64,000 nucleotides of DNA from JBDHWG01 sp039810085 (GTDB lineage: Bacteria > Chloroflexota > Anaerolineae > Epilineales > JAHCIE01), in contig JBDHWG010000005.1 in the NCBI GenBank assembly GCA_039810085.1, positions 124,001 to 188,000 of the forward strand. Reading direction: 5' to 3'. The position numbers were made by a program, and so were the translations under genes. Below the pieces are notes generated by a model. The model saw nothing but the letters and a program-made list of their open reading frames with translations, searched no databases and was not told the DNA's origin. Positions 42,691 through 50,004 of the stretch are shown in pieces. Within the stretch, counting starts at the first letter, position 1. Each line of letters opens with the position of its first letter.

Positions 42691-44508
42691 ATGAACGAGA
42701 TTCGCTTCCCCTTCTCTGACACGATCGCGGGCTACGTGAACTACTACGACCGCAACCAGGATTGCTACACTGTAAAGACCAGCGATGGCCGTGAGTTCAA
42801 TATCAGGCTCAAGAGCAACACCTATGCTCAGCTGGTCCGCAACCTGGGCGACCCGTACCAGGACGCGACCGGGTCGATGCGCGACATGCTGGTGCCGGGC
42901 CGGTACGTCTTCACCTACGGCACGTATTACCCTGAGGGGGGCGATGAGGTCTTCGAGGCGCAGTTTCTCGTGTTCGTCGGTCGGCGCGAGAGCGAGTTCG
43001 TCTTTGAGCGCAGCGACTGGTGGGTCCGGCAAATCATCGAGTTGGGCGACTTCTATCTGCGCGCCCAGTTCGGCGACCAGCCCGTCAACTACGACAACTA
43101 CCGCACGACGATTAAGCTCAGCGGCGAAAAGCCGATGACGAACTATCGCCAGGAGACGGACACCATCTCTCGCCTCGTGTATGGTCTCGCCTCGGCCTAC
43201 CTGCTGACGGGCGACGACCGCTACCTGGAAGGCGCGGAGAAAGGCACCGAGTACCTGCGCGACCACATGCGCTTCTACGACGCCGACGAGCAGATTGTCT
43301 ACTGGTATCACGGCATCGACGTCTCTGGCCGCACGGAGTTCAAGGTCTTCGCGTCGGAGTTCGGCGACGACTTCGACGCCATTCCGGCTTACGAGCAAAT
43401 CTACGCCCTGGCCGGGCCTATCCAAACGTACCGCATCACCGGCGACCCGCGCATCATGGCCGATGCCGAGATGACCGTCGATCTCTTCGACCGCTTCTTC
43501 GAGGATAAGGAGAAGGGCGGCTATTTCTCTCACCTCGATCCCATCACCCTCGACCCGCGCAGCGAGTCGCTGGGGCCGAACAAGGGCAAGAAGAACTGGA
43601 ACTCCGTCGGCGACCACGCGCCTGCCTACCTGATTAACCTCTATCTTGCCACCGGCGACGAGCGCTACGGCACGTTTCTGGAGAAAACCTTCGACACCAT
43701 CGCCGCCCACTTCCCGGACTACGATCACAGCCCGTTCGTCCAGGAGAAGTTCTTCGAGGACTGGTCCCACGACCAGACCCACATGTGGCAGCAGAACCGC
43801 GGCGTCGTCGGCCACAACCTGAAGATCGCCTGGAACCTGATGCGCATGTACAGCCTCAAGGCGAAGCCGGAGTACGAGGCGCTGGCGCGCGAGATCGCCA
43901 AGCGGATGCCCAACATCGGCGGCGACCGACAGCGCGGCGGCTGGTACGACGTGATGGAGCGCATGCTTCAGCCAGGCCAGGAATGGTATCGCTACGCCTT
44001 CCACGACCGGAAGGCGTGGTGGCAGCAGGAGCAGGGTATCCTGGCGTACCAGATTCTACGCGGCGTTCTGGGTGACGAGGAGTACCTGCGCATCGCCCGC
44101 GAGTCGGCGGCGTTCTACAACGCCTTCTTCCTCGACCACGACGACGGCGCGGTGTACTTCAACGTGCTGGCGAACGGCATTCCGTTCCTCGTCGGGACGG
44201 AGCGCTTCAAGGGCAGCCACTCGATGAGCATGTACCACTCGGGTGAGCTGTGCTACCTCTCCCAGACGTACATCAACCTGCTCATCACCAAGCAGCCGCT
44301 CGAGATGTACTTCAAGCCCTACCCGAACGGCTTCAAGGACCGCATCCTGCGCGTTTCCCCCGACATCCTGCCGCCGGGCAGCATCCGCCTGGACCAGGTC
44401 TGGGTCGACGACAAGCCGTATACCGACTTTGACGCGGCGGGGCTGACGGTCAAGCTGCCGGAGACCGACCAACAGGTGCGCGTCAAGGTGCGCATTGTCC
44501 CGACGTAG
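42691..44508 (+). CDS. AGE-type (alpha/alpha)6-barrel protein with an N-terminal beta domain
   Basis: This 605-residue protein has an N-terminal ~100-residue beta domain (SDTIAGYVNYYDRNQDCYTV, REFNIRLKSNTYAQLVRN) and a helical barrel from ~115 to 520 resembling N-acylglucosamine 2-epimerase: ISRLVYGLASAYLLTGDDRY, HMWQQNRGVVGHNLKIAWNL (catalytic His region), and WWQQEQGILAYQIL. A short beta tail ends the protein. The barrel acts on sugars in known relatives; the N-terminal domain is not one I recognise. It is the first gene after the right SARP-like promoter. There is no signal peptide, so it is probably cytoplasmic. Confidence 0.78.
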   Translation: MNEIRFPFSDTIAGYVNYYDRNQDCYTVKTSDGREFNIRLKSNTYAQLVRNLGDPYQDATGSMRDMLVPGRYVFTYGTYYPEGGDEVFEAQFLVFVGRRESEFVFERSDWWVRQIIELGDFYLRAQFGDQPVNYDNYRTTIKLSGEKPMTNYRQETDTISRLVYGLASAYLLTGDDRYLEGAEKGTEYLRDHMRFYDADEQIVYWYHGIDVSGRTEFKVFASEFGDDFDAIPAYEQIYALAGPIQTYRITGDPRIMADAEMTVDLFDRFFEDKEKGGYFSHLDPITLDPRSESLGPNKGKKNWNSVGDHAPAYLINLYLATGDERYGTFLEKTFDTIAAHFPDYDHSPFVQEKFFEDWSHDQTHMWQQNRGVVGHNLKIAWNLMRMYSLKAKPEYEALAREIAKRMPNIGGDRQRGGWYDVMERMLQPGQEWYRYAFHDRKAWWQQEQGILAYQILRGVLGDEEYLRIARESAAFYNAFFLDHDDGAVYFNVLANGIPFLVGTERFKGSHSMSMYHSGELCYLSQTYINLLITKQPLEMYFKPYPNGFKDRILRVSPDILPPGSIRLDQVWVDDKPYTDFDAAGLTVKLPETDQQVRVKVRIVPT

Positions 44509-44530
44509 GCTGAGCTGATAGGCCTATTCA

Positions 44531-44580
44531 TGTAGCGCCGACTTCAGTCGGTTCCCCAGCCAGGGCCGACTGAAGCGGCG
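44531..44580. repeat. Palindromic dispersed repeat, copy 2, with an inverted partner
   Basis: Bases 44531-44551 are identical to 22589-22609. An inverted, slightly shorter copy (GGCCGACTGAAGCGGCG, 44564-44580) follows after 12 bases, so the pair can fold into a longer hairpin between the epimerase-like gene and the first STAS gene. Confidence 0.8.
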
Positions 44581-44622
44581 TCTCCCTGTCACCATTATTC
44601 GAGTCAGAGAGGCAGTGCGCAT

Positions 44623-44958
44623 ATGGAAATAAACGTCAAACCTGGGGAGCAGGTCACCGTGGTCGAGTTGGTGGGCGACATCGACGGCTCCACGGCTCCT
44701 GCTGTCCAGGCGCAGATACTCCCCCTGGCGGCGCCCGGCGCACGCATTGTGCTGGACATGACCAGGGTTCCCTACATGTCTAGCGCAGGGTTGCGAATGC
44801 TCCTGGCGAGCTACCGCCAGATTACCTCTAAGGGGGGGCGCATCGTCCTGGTAGGGCTGTCGGAGGAGATCCAGGATACGATGTCCGTGACGGGCTTTCT
44901 GAACTTCTTCGTCCACTGCGCAACGCTGGACGAGGGCCTCAAGGCCGTGGAAGCGTAG
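44623..44958 (+). CDS. STAS-domain anti-anti-sigma factor (SpoIIAA/RsbV-like)
   Basis: This 111-residue single STAS domain starts VTVVELVGDIDGSTAPAVQAQ and has the phosphorylation loop DMTRVPYMSSAGLRMLLASY, where the second Ser is the usual kinase target. It would bind and release an anti-sigma kinase when unphosphorylated. A second STAS gene (47165) and a kinase-phosphatase fusion (47542) are in the same operon. It starts 114 bases after the epimerase-like gene, across the palindromic repeat, and ends 10 bases before glgX. Confidence 0.94.
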   Translation: MEINVKPGEQVTVVELVGDIDGSTAPAVQAQILPLAAPGARIVLDMTRVPYMSSAGLRMLLASYRQITSKGGRIVLVGLSEEIQDTMSVTGFLNFFVHCATLDEGLKAVEA

Positions 44959-44968
44959 GAGGGACGCG

Positions 44969-47125
44969 ATGGAGCAATCAGAGAGCACCCTAACCGGCAG
45001 CTTCGCCGTTGACCGCATCGACGTCCACCCTACCCACACCTACAACGGCTACCGGCTGCGGCCCGGCAAGCCGTTCCCCTTCGGTGCGACATTCGTGCCG
45101 GGTGGCGTGAACTTCTCGGTCTTCTCGCGCAGCGCCACGAGCTGTACTCTGGTCCTGTTCGAGAAAGGCGCAAGCCAGCCCCTGGTCGAGATTCCCTTTC
45201 CGGATGAATTTCGCATTGGGAACGTGTTCACAATGGTTGTGTTCGACATCGGCTACGAGAACATCGAGTACGGGTACAAGATGGACGGCCCGTGGGACCC
45301 GCAGCGCGGCCACCGCTACAACAAGGACAAAGTCCTTCTCGACCCCTACGCCAAACTCGTGGCCGGGCGTGACGTCTGGGGCCGCGAGCCGGACTGGAAC
45401 GACATTTACCAGTACCGTGGCCGCTTTGTCTACGATGACTTCGACTGGCAGGGCGACCGGCCACTGGAAATTCCCATCGAGGACCTGGTCATCTACGAGA
45501 CTCACGTGCGCGGCTTCACCCACCACCCCGCTTCGGGCGTGAAGCACCCTGGGACGTACGCGGCGATTCGGGAGAAGATCCCCTATCTCAAGGACCTGGG
45601 CGTCAACGCCATCGAGCTGCTGCCCATCTTCGAGTTCGACGAGTTCGACGGCAGCCGTGTCCTACCGGAGACCGGCGAGCGCGTGTACAACTACTGGGGC
45701 TACAGCACCGTGGCCTACTTCGCGCCCAAGGCTGGCTTTGCGGCGACCGGCAAGTACGGCATGCAGGTGGACGAGCTGAAGACGCTCATTCTGGAATTGC
45801 ACCGCAATGGCATCGAGGTCATCCTGGACGTGGTGTTCAACCACACCGCCGAGGGGAACGAGCACGGCCCCTACATCTCCTTCAAGGGCCTTGACAACCA
45901 GACGTACTACATGCTGACGCCGGAAGGTTACTACTTCAACTTCAGCGGCACGGGCAACACTCTGAACTGCAACAACCCCATTGTGCGCAACATGGTGCTG
46001 GATTGCCTGCGCTACTGGGCCGCCGAGTACCACATCGACGGCTTCCGCTTCGACCTTGCCGCTATCCTGGGGCGTGATCCTTCGGGCGCGCCGCTGCCGA
46101 ACCCGCCGCTGCTGGAGACGCTGGCTTACGATCCTATTCTGGGGAAGTGCAAGCTAATCGCCGAGGCGTGGGACGCCGGCGGACTGTACCAGGTCGGCTC
46201 ATTTCCGGCCTATGGCCGCTGGGCGGAGTGGAACGGTAAGTACCGCGACGACATGCGCAAGTTCTTGAAGGGCGAGGAGGGCGTTGTCGGTGCGGCTGCG
46301 CAGCGCCTCCAGGGATCGCCCGACCTCTACGAGTGGGGCGGGCGCGGCGCGACAGCGTCTATCAACTTCTTCACCGCCCACGACGGCTTCACACTGATGG
46401 ACCTCGTGTCCTACAACGGCAAGCACAACGAGGCCAACGGCGAGCACAACAACGACGGCTCCAACGACAACGACAGCTGGAACTGCGGGTGGGAAGGCCA
46501 GACCGACGATTTCTGGATCAACGCCTTGCGCCGCCAGCAGATCAAGAACGCGATGCTCATGTTGATGGTGAGCCAGGGTGTGCCGATGTTCGTCATGGGC
46601 GACGAGATCGGCCGCACGCAGTACGGCAACAACAACGCCTACTGCCACGACACGGAGCTGAGCTGGCTGGACTGGACGCTGGTGCAAAAGAACCCAGACC
46701 TGTTCCGCTTCGTCAAGCAGTTGGTCGCCTTCCGCAAGGCCCACCCGGCGCTGCGCAACACCACCCACTTCCGTAACGCCGACTATCTCGGCACCGGCTA
46801 CCCAGACATTAGCTGGCACGGGACGCAGGCGTGGAGCGCCGACTGGTCGGCGTCCAGCCGCGTGCTCGCTTTCTTGCTTGATGGTCGGCACGCGCGCGGC
46901 GGCGCGGCGCAGGACAACTTCATCTACGTCATCTTGAACATGCACTGGGACGGCCTCGACTTCGAGCTGCCTGGCCTGCCGCCCGGCTTGCAGTGGCACG
47001 TGTTTGCCAACACGGGCGCAAGCTCGCCAGACGACATCTGGGAGCCCGGTAGCGAGCCGCCCCTGGCCGATCAGCACAAGCTATACCTGTCCGGGCGGTC
47101 GTCGGCGATCCTGGTGGGCAGGTAA
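44969..47125 (+). CDS. glgX: Glycogen debranching enzyme GlgX / isoamylase type
   Basis: This 718-residue GH13 enzyme has an N-terminal CBM48 domain (LRPGKPFPFGATFVPGGVNF, residues ~30-150) and a catalytic barrel with all four regions: DVVFNHTAEGNEHGP, DGFRFDLAAILGRD (nucleophile Asp), KLIAEAWDAGGLYQVG (acid/base Glu) and FFTAHDGFTLMDLVSY (transition-state Asp). It hydrolyses alpha-1,6 branches of glycogen or limit dextrin. GGAGGGA precedes the ATG. Finding a glycogen enzyme between two STAS genes is unusual. Confidence 0.95.
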   Translation: MEQSESTLTGSFAVDRIDVHPTHTYNGYRLRPGKPFPFGATFVPGGVNFSVFSRSATSCTLVLFEKGASQPLVEIPFPDEFRIGNVFTMVVFDIGYENIEYGYKMDGPWDPQRGHRYNKDKVLLDPYAKLVAGRDVWGREPDWNDIYQYRGRFVYDDFDWQGDRPLEIPIEDLVIYETHVRGFTHHPASGVKHPGTYAAIREKIPYLKDLGVNAIELLPIFEFDEFDGSRVLPETGERVYNYWGYSTVAYFAPKAGFAATGKYGMQVDELKTLILELHRNGIEVILDVVFNHTAEGNEHGPYISFKGLDNQTYYMLTPEGYYFNFSGTGNTLNCNNPIVRNMVLDCLRYWAAEYHIDGFRFDLAAILGRDPSGAPLPNPPLLETLAYDPILGKCKLIAEAWDAGGLYQVGSFPAYGRWAEWNGKYRDDMRKFLKGEEGVVGAAAQRLQGSPDLYEWGGRGATASINFFTAHDGFTLMDLVSYNGKHNEANGEHNNDGSNDNDSWNCGWEGQTDDFWINALRRQQIKNAMLMLMVSQGVPMFVMGDEIGRTQYGNNNAYCHDTELSWLDWTLVQKNPDLFRFVKQLVAFRKAHPALRNTTHFRNADYLGTGYPDISWHGTQAWSADWSASSRVLAFLLDGRHARGGAAQDNFIYVILNMHWDGLDFELPGLPPGLQWHVFANTGASSPDDIWEPGSEPPLADQHKLYLSGRSSAILVGR

Positions 47126-47164
47126 CTCTTCACTACTTTTCCGAACACAAAAAGGAGCGTAACC

Positions 47165-47485
47165 ATGGCTTTCAATTCCTCCCTCGACATGAGCGACGGC
47201 GTCGCCAAGATTACCCTGGACGGTGAGCTGGACGCAACGGCGGCGCCCGCGTTCCGCGACACCATCGAGCAGGCCGCTACCGGCCACCCCCAACGCCTCG
47301 TGCTTCTCATGCAGGGTCTCGAATACATGGCGAGCGCCGGCGTCCGCGTTCTCATCTTCGCCAAGCAGAAGATGGGCGCCAACGTCGATATCTATGCCAT
47401 TGCGCCCACGGAGCAGGTTCTCAGCACGTTGCAGAAGACGGGCGTGGACCGCAGCATCATCGTGCAAGACAGCTATCAGGGATAG
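47165..47485 (+). CDS. STAS-domain anti-anti-sigma factor, second copy
   Basis: This 106-residue STAS protein has AKITLDGELDATAAPAFRDT and the phospho-loop LMQGLEYMASAGVRVLIFAK, with a single Ser at the target position. It differs enough from the first STAS protein (loop Ala-Ser versus Ser-Ser) to suggest a separate partner or signal. AAGGAG precedes the ATG. It is 56 bases before the kinase/phosphatase fusion. Confidence 0.94.
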   Translation: MAFNSSLDMSDGVAKITLDGELDATAAPAFRDTIEQAATGHPQRLVLLMQGLEYMASAGVRVLIFAKQKMGANVDIYAIAPTEQVLSTLQKTGVDRSIIVQDSYQG

Positions 47486-47541
47486 TCGTCGTGGCCACGA
47501 GCGCCTGAAGTCGAACCTGTTCCTTCTGCGGAGAGAGCGTC

Positions 47542-49170
47542 ATGGAACCGTTGATCGTGGATGGCAAGCTAGAGACCTTGGGCGCAATCCGGCAATACGT
47601 CATGGCGGCCGCCGCTCAAGCCGGATTGAGTAAGCGGCGGAGCTACGACCTTGCCCTGGCCGTGGACGAAGTCGCGACGAATATCGTCACTCACGGCTAT
47701 AACGAATCGGGGCTGGCCGGCAAGATCACCATCCGGGGCGACATCGACGAGCACGCGCTCATGGTGACCCTGGAGGATTCGGCGGTTGCCTACGATCCGA
47801 CGAAGCGTCCGCCGCCCCAGGAGGAGGATTTCGACCGTCCGCTGGAGGAGCGCGACATCGGCGGTTGGGGTGTCTACCTGGCAATTCAGAGCGTCGACAA
47901 CTTCATCTATCGCCGTGTGGACGGACTCAACCGCAACATCTTCGTCATGAACCGCGAGCCGCACGGCGACTTGCTGATCGTCGCGACGACGCACGAAACG
48001 CGGGACTCGCTGTCGCGTTTGCTGCGGGCCGAGGGCTATGAGGTGGAGGCGGTCGAGACCACGGCCGAGGCCCTGGACAAGTTGGCTTCCAGGCCCTTCG
48101 ACCTGGTCTGCCTTGACGTGAATCTCCTGGACGGCGCTGGCCCTAGCCTTATCGAGACGATGAAGGCCGACAACGCGCTGCGCGGCATTCCGATCCTCGT
48201 CCTGACCAACCTGGACAGCATTCAGGCGGCGGAGCAGTCTATTCACGCGGGCGCGGACGACTACCTGCGGCATCCTTTCAGCCCGGTGGTTGTGCGCGCC
48301 CGCGTGGGGGCGAACCTGGAAAAGCAGCGCGTCCGCATTGCCGAGGCGGCGCTCAAAGAGAGCGAGAAGTACGAGCGCGACGTACAGATCGGGCATCAGA
48401 TTCAGCTCAGCTTCCTGCCTGAGACACTGCCCCAGCCGCGCGGCTATGAGATCGCGGCGCGCTTCGCGCCAGCGCGCCAGGTAGCCGGCGACTTCTATGA
48501 CTCTTTCCTGCTACCGAATCAGAGCAAAGTCGCCCTGGTGCTTGGGGATGTCTGCGACAAGGGCGTGGGTGCGGCGCTGTTCATGGCCCTCTTCCGCAGC
48601 ATGCTGCGCGCCTTCTCGCAGCAGAACTATCCGATGAGCATGGTGATGGATGTGAGCGCGGAGGAGCGGCGCATGCTCCTCAAAGGCGGCAACATTGCGC
48701 TCAAGATGGCGGTCGAGCTGACCAACAACTACATCGTCACCAACCACGGCGCGACCAACATGTTCGCCACCCTGTTCTTCGGAATTGTCGATCCAGCCAC
48801 CGGCGACTTATACTATGTGAACGCAGGACACGAAGCGCCCATCATTTTCAACGGCAGCGATGTGAAATCGCGTCTAGGCGTGACTGGCCCAGCCGTGGGC
48901 ATCCTGCCCCAGATGAGTTACCCCGTCCACTACGCCCATCTAGAACCGGGCGAGACTCTGCTTATCTTTACGGATGGGGTGACCGAAGCCAAGGATCCAG
49001 GGGGCCACTTGTTTGGCGAGCCCCGATTGTTGAAGCTGATCGAGCAGCCGGCGACGTCCGCCGCCGTGCTGCTCGAGGACATCGAAGAGGGCCTGCGCGA
49101 GCACATTGCGACCGCAGCCCAGTTCGATGATATTACGATGCTTGCTGTGAGGAGAGAGCCCAGTGTCTAA
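47542..49170 (+). CDS. Fusion of anti-sigma kinase (RsbW-like), receiver domain and SpoIIE/PP2C phosphatase
   Basis: The 542-residue protein has three parts. Residues ~1-137 are a GHKL ATPase of anti-sigma kinase type (DEVATNIVTHGY as N box, GGWGVYLAIQSVDNF as G box). Residues ~144-262 are a receiver with a retained phospho-Asp in CLDVNLLDGAGPS, but the N-terminal acidic pair is ATTHE and the conserved Lys is His (LRHPF), so normal phosphorylation is doubtful. Residues ~285-540 are a PP2C/SpoIIE phosphatase with GDFYDSFLL, LVLGDVCDKGVGAALFM, IFTDGVTEA and FDDITMLAV. Kinase and phosphatase for STAS proteins in one chain would form a self-contained partner-switch. Confidence 0.93.
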   Translation: MEPLIVDGKLETLGAIRQYVMAAAAQAGLSKRRSYDLALAVDEVATNIVTHGYNESGLAGKITIRGDIDEHALMVTLEDSAVAYDPTKRPPPQEEDFDRPLEERDIGGWGVYLAIQSVDNFIYRRVDGLNRNIFVMNREPHGDLLIVATTHETRDSLSRLLRAEGYEVEAVETTAEALDKLASRPFDLVCLDVNLLDGAGPSLIETMKADNALRGIPILVLTNLDSIQAAEQSIHAGADDYLRHPFSPVVVRARVGANLEKQRVRIAEAALKESEKYERDVQIGHQIQLSFLPETLPQPRGYEIAARFAPARQVAGDFYDSFLLPNQSKVALVLGDVCDKGVGAALFMALFRSMLRAFSQQNYPMSMVMDVSAEERRMLLKGGNIALKMAVELTNNYIVTNHGATNMFATLFFGIVDPATGDLYYVNAGHEAPIIFNGSDVKSRLGVTGPAVGILPQMSYPVHYAHLEPGETLLIFTDGVTEAKDPGGHLFGEPRLLKLIEQPATSAAVLLEDIEEGLREHIATAAQFDDITMLAVRREPSV

Positions 49171-49918
49171 AATCATCTCGATCCATTCCTTTCGAGGTGG
49201 TACTGGCAAGTCGAACACGACGGCCAACCTGACGACGATTTACGCCATGCAAGGCTACCGTGTTGGCGTCGTCGATACGGACATTCAATCGCCCGGCATC
49301 CACGTCCTCTTTGGCATCGAGGAAGAGGACATGGTGCGTTCGCTGAACGACTTTCTCTGGGGCCAGTGCGAGATCGAAGAGGCGGCGCTGGACGTGACCG
49401 AGCGCCTCGCCACGCCCATATCTGGTAAAATCTTCCTGATTCCCTCCAGCATCAAGGCTGGGGAGATTGCGCGCGTGCTGCGCGAGGGCTACGACGTCGG
49501 TTTGTTGAACGATGGCTTCAACCGCCTGCTGGATGCGCTGGAGCTTGACATTCTGCTGATCGACACGCACCCTGGCTTGAACGAGCAGACGCTCCTGTCC
49601 ATCGCCGTCTCCGATGCCCTGGCCATCATCCTTCGCCCCGACCAGCAGGACTACCAGGGGACGGCAGTCACGGTCGAGGTGGCGCGCAAGCTGGAAGTGC
49701 CGAAGCTGGTTCTCATCCTGAACAAGGTTCCCATGTCCCTGGGGCTGGACACCGTCAAGAAGCGTGTCGAGGCCAGCTACAACTGTCCCGTGGCTGGCGT
49801 GCTCCCGCACTCGGATGAGCTGATGCTCCTCGCCAGTTCCGGTATCTTCTCGGTCCAGTACCCGACTCATCCGGTAACGACGACCTACAAGCAAATCGCT
49901 GCGATGCTCATCTCATAG
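49163..49918 (+). CDS. MinD/ParA-like P-loop ATPase
   Basis: This 251-residue ATPase starts at a GTG inside the end of the upstream gene (8-base overlap) after AGGAGAGAG. It has a deviant Walker A, HSFRGGTGKSNTTANL, the switch region GVVDTDIQSPGIH, and LLIDTHPGLNEQTL (Walker B). The Arg-Gly-Gly start of the P loop, in place of Lys-Gly-Gly, removes the signature Lys that most MinD/ParA proteins use for dimer-triggered hydrolysis. No partition partner is nearby. It may position or regulate the membrane protein encoded next. Confidence 0.88.
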   Translation: MSKIISIHSFRGGTGKSNTTANLTTIYAMQGYRVGVVDTDIQSPGIHVLFGIEEEDMVRSLNDFLWGQCEIEEAALDVTERLATPISGKIFLIPSSIKAGEIARVLREGYDVGLLNDGFNRLLDALELDILLIDTHPGLNEQTLLSIAVSDALAIILRPDQQDYQGTAVTVEVARKLEVPKLVLILNKVPMSLGLDTVKKRVEASYNCPVAGVLPHSDELMLLASSGIFSVQYPTHPVTTTYKQIAAMLIS

Positions 49919-49950
49919 TCGCAATTATGCGCTGTAGGGAGGTGTGCGTA

Positions 49951-49992
49951 ATGACTCATTCAGTGGATGGCATGTCGTCGAGCTGTTCCTAG
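49951..49992 (+). CDS. Possible 13-residue leader peptide
   Basis: ATG at 49951 follows a strong TAGGGAGGTG and encodes MTHSVDGMSSSCS, with the stop at 49990-49992. The large gene downstream (50005) has no clear ribosome site of its own, so re-initiation from this short frame could drive it. It rests on position and ribosome site only. Confidence 0.35.
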   Translation: MTHSVDGMSSSCS

Positions 49993-50004
49993 CTACGGTC
50001 TGAG

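Noticed and set aside
42619..44004. 461-codon minus-strand frame opposite the epimerase-like gene
   Set aside because: No ribosome site or domain; the plus strand has a convincing barrel protein with start signals.
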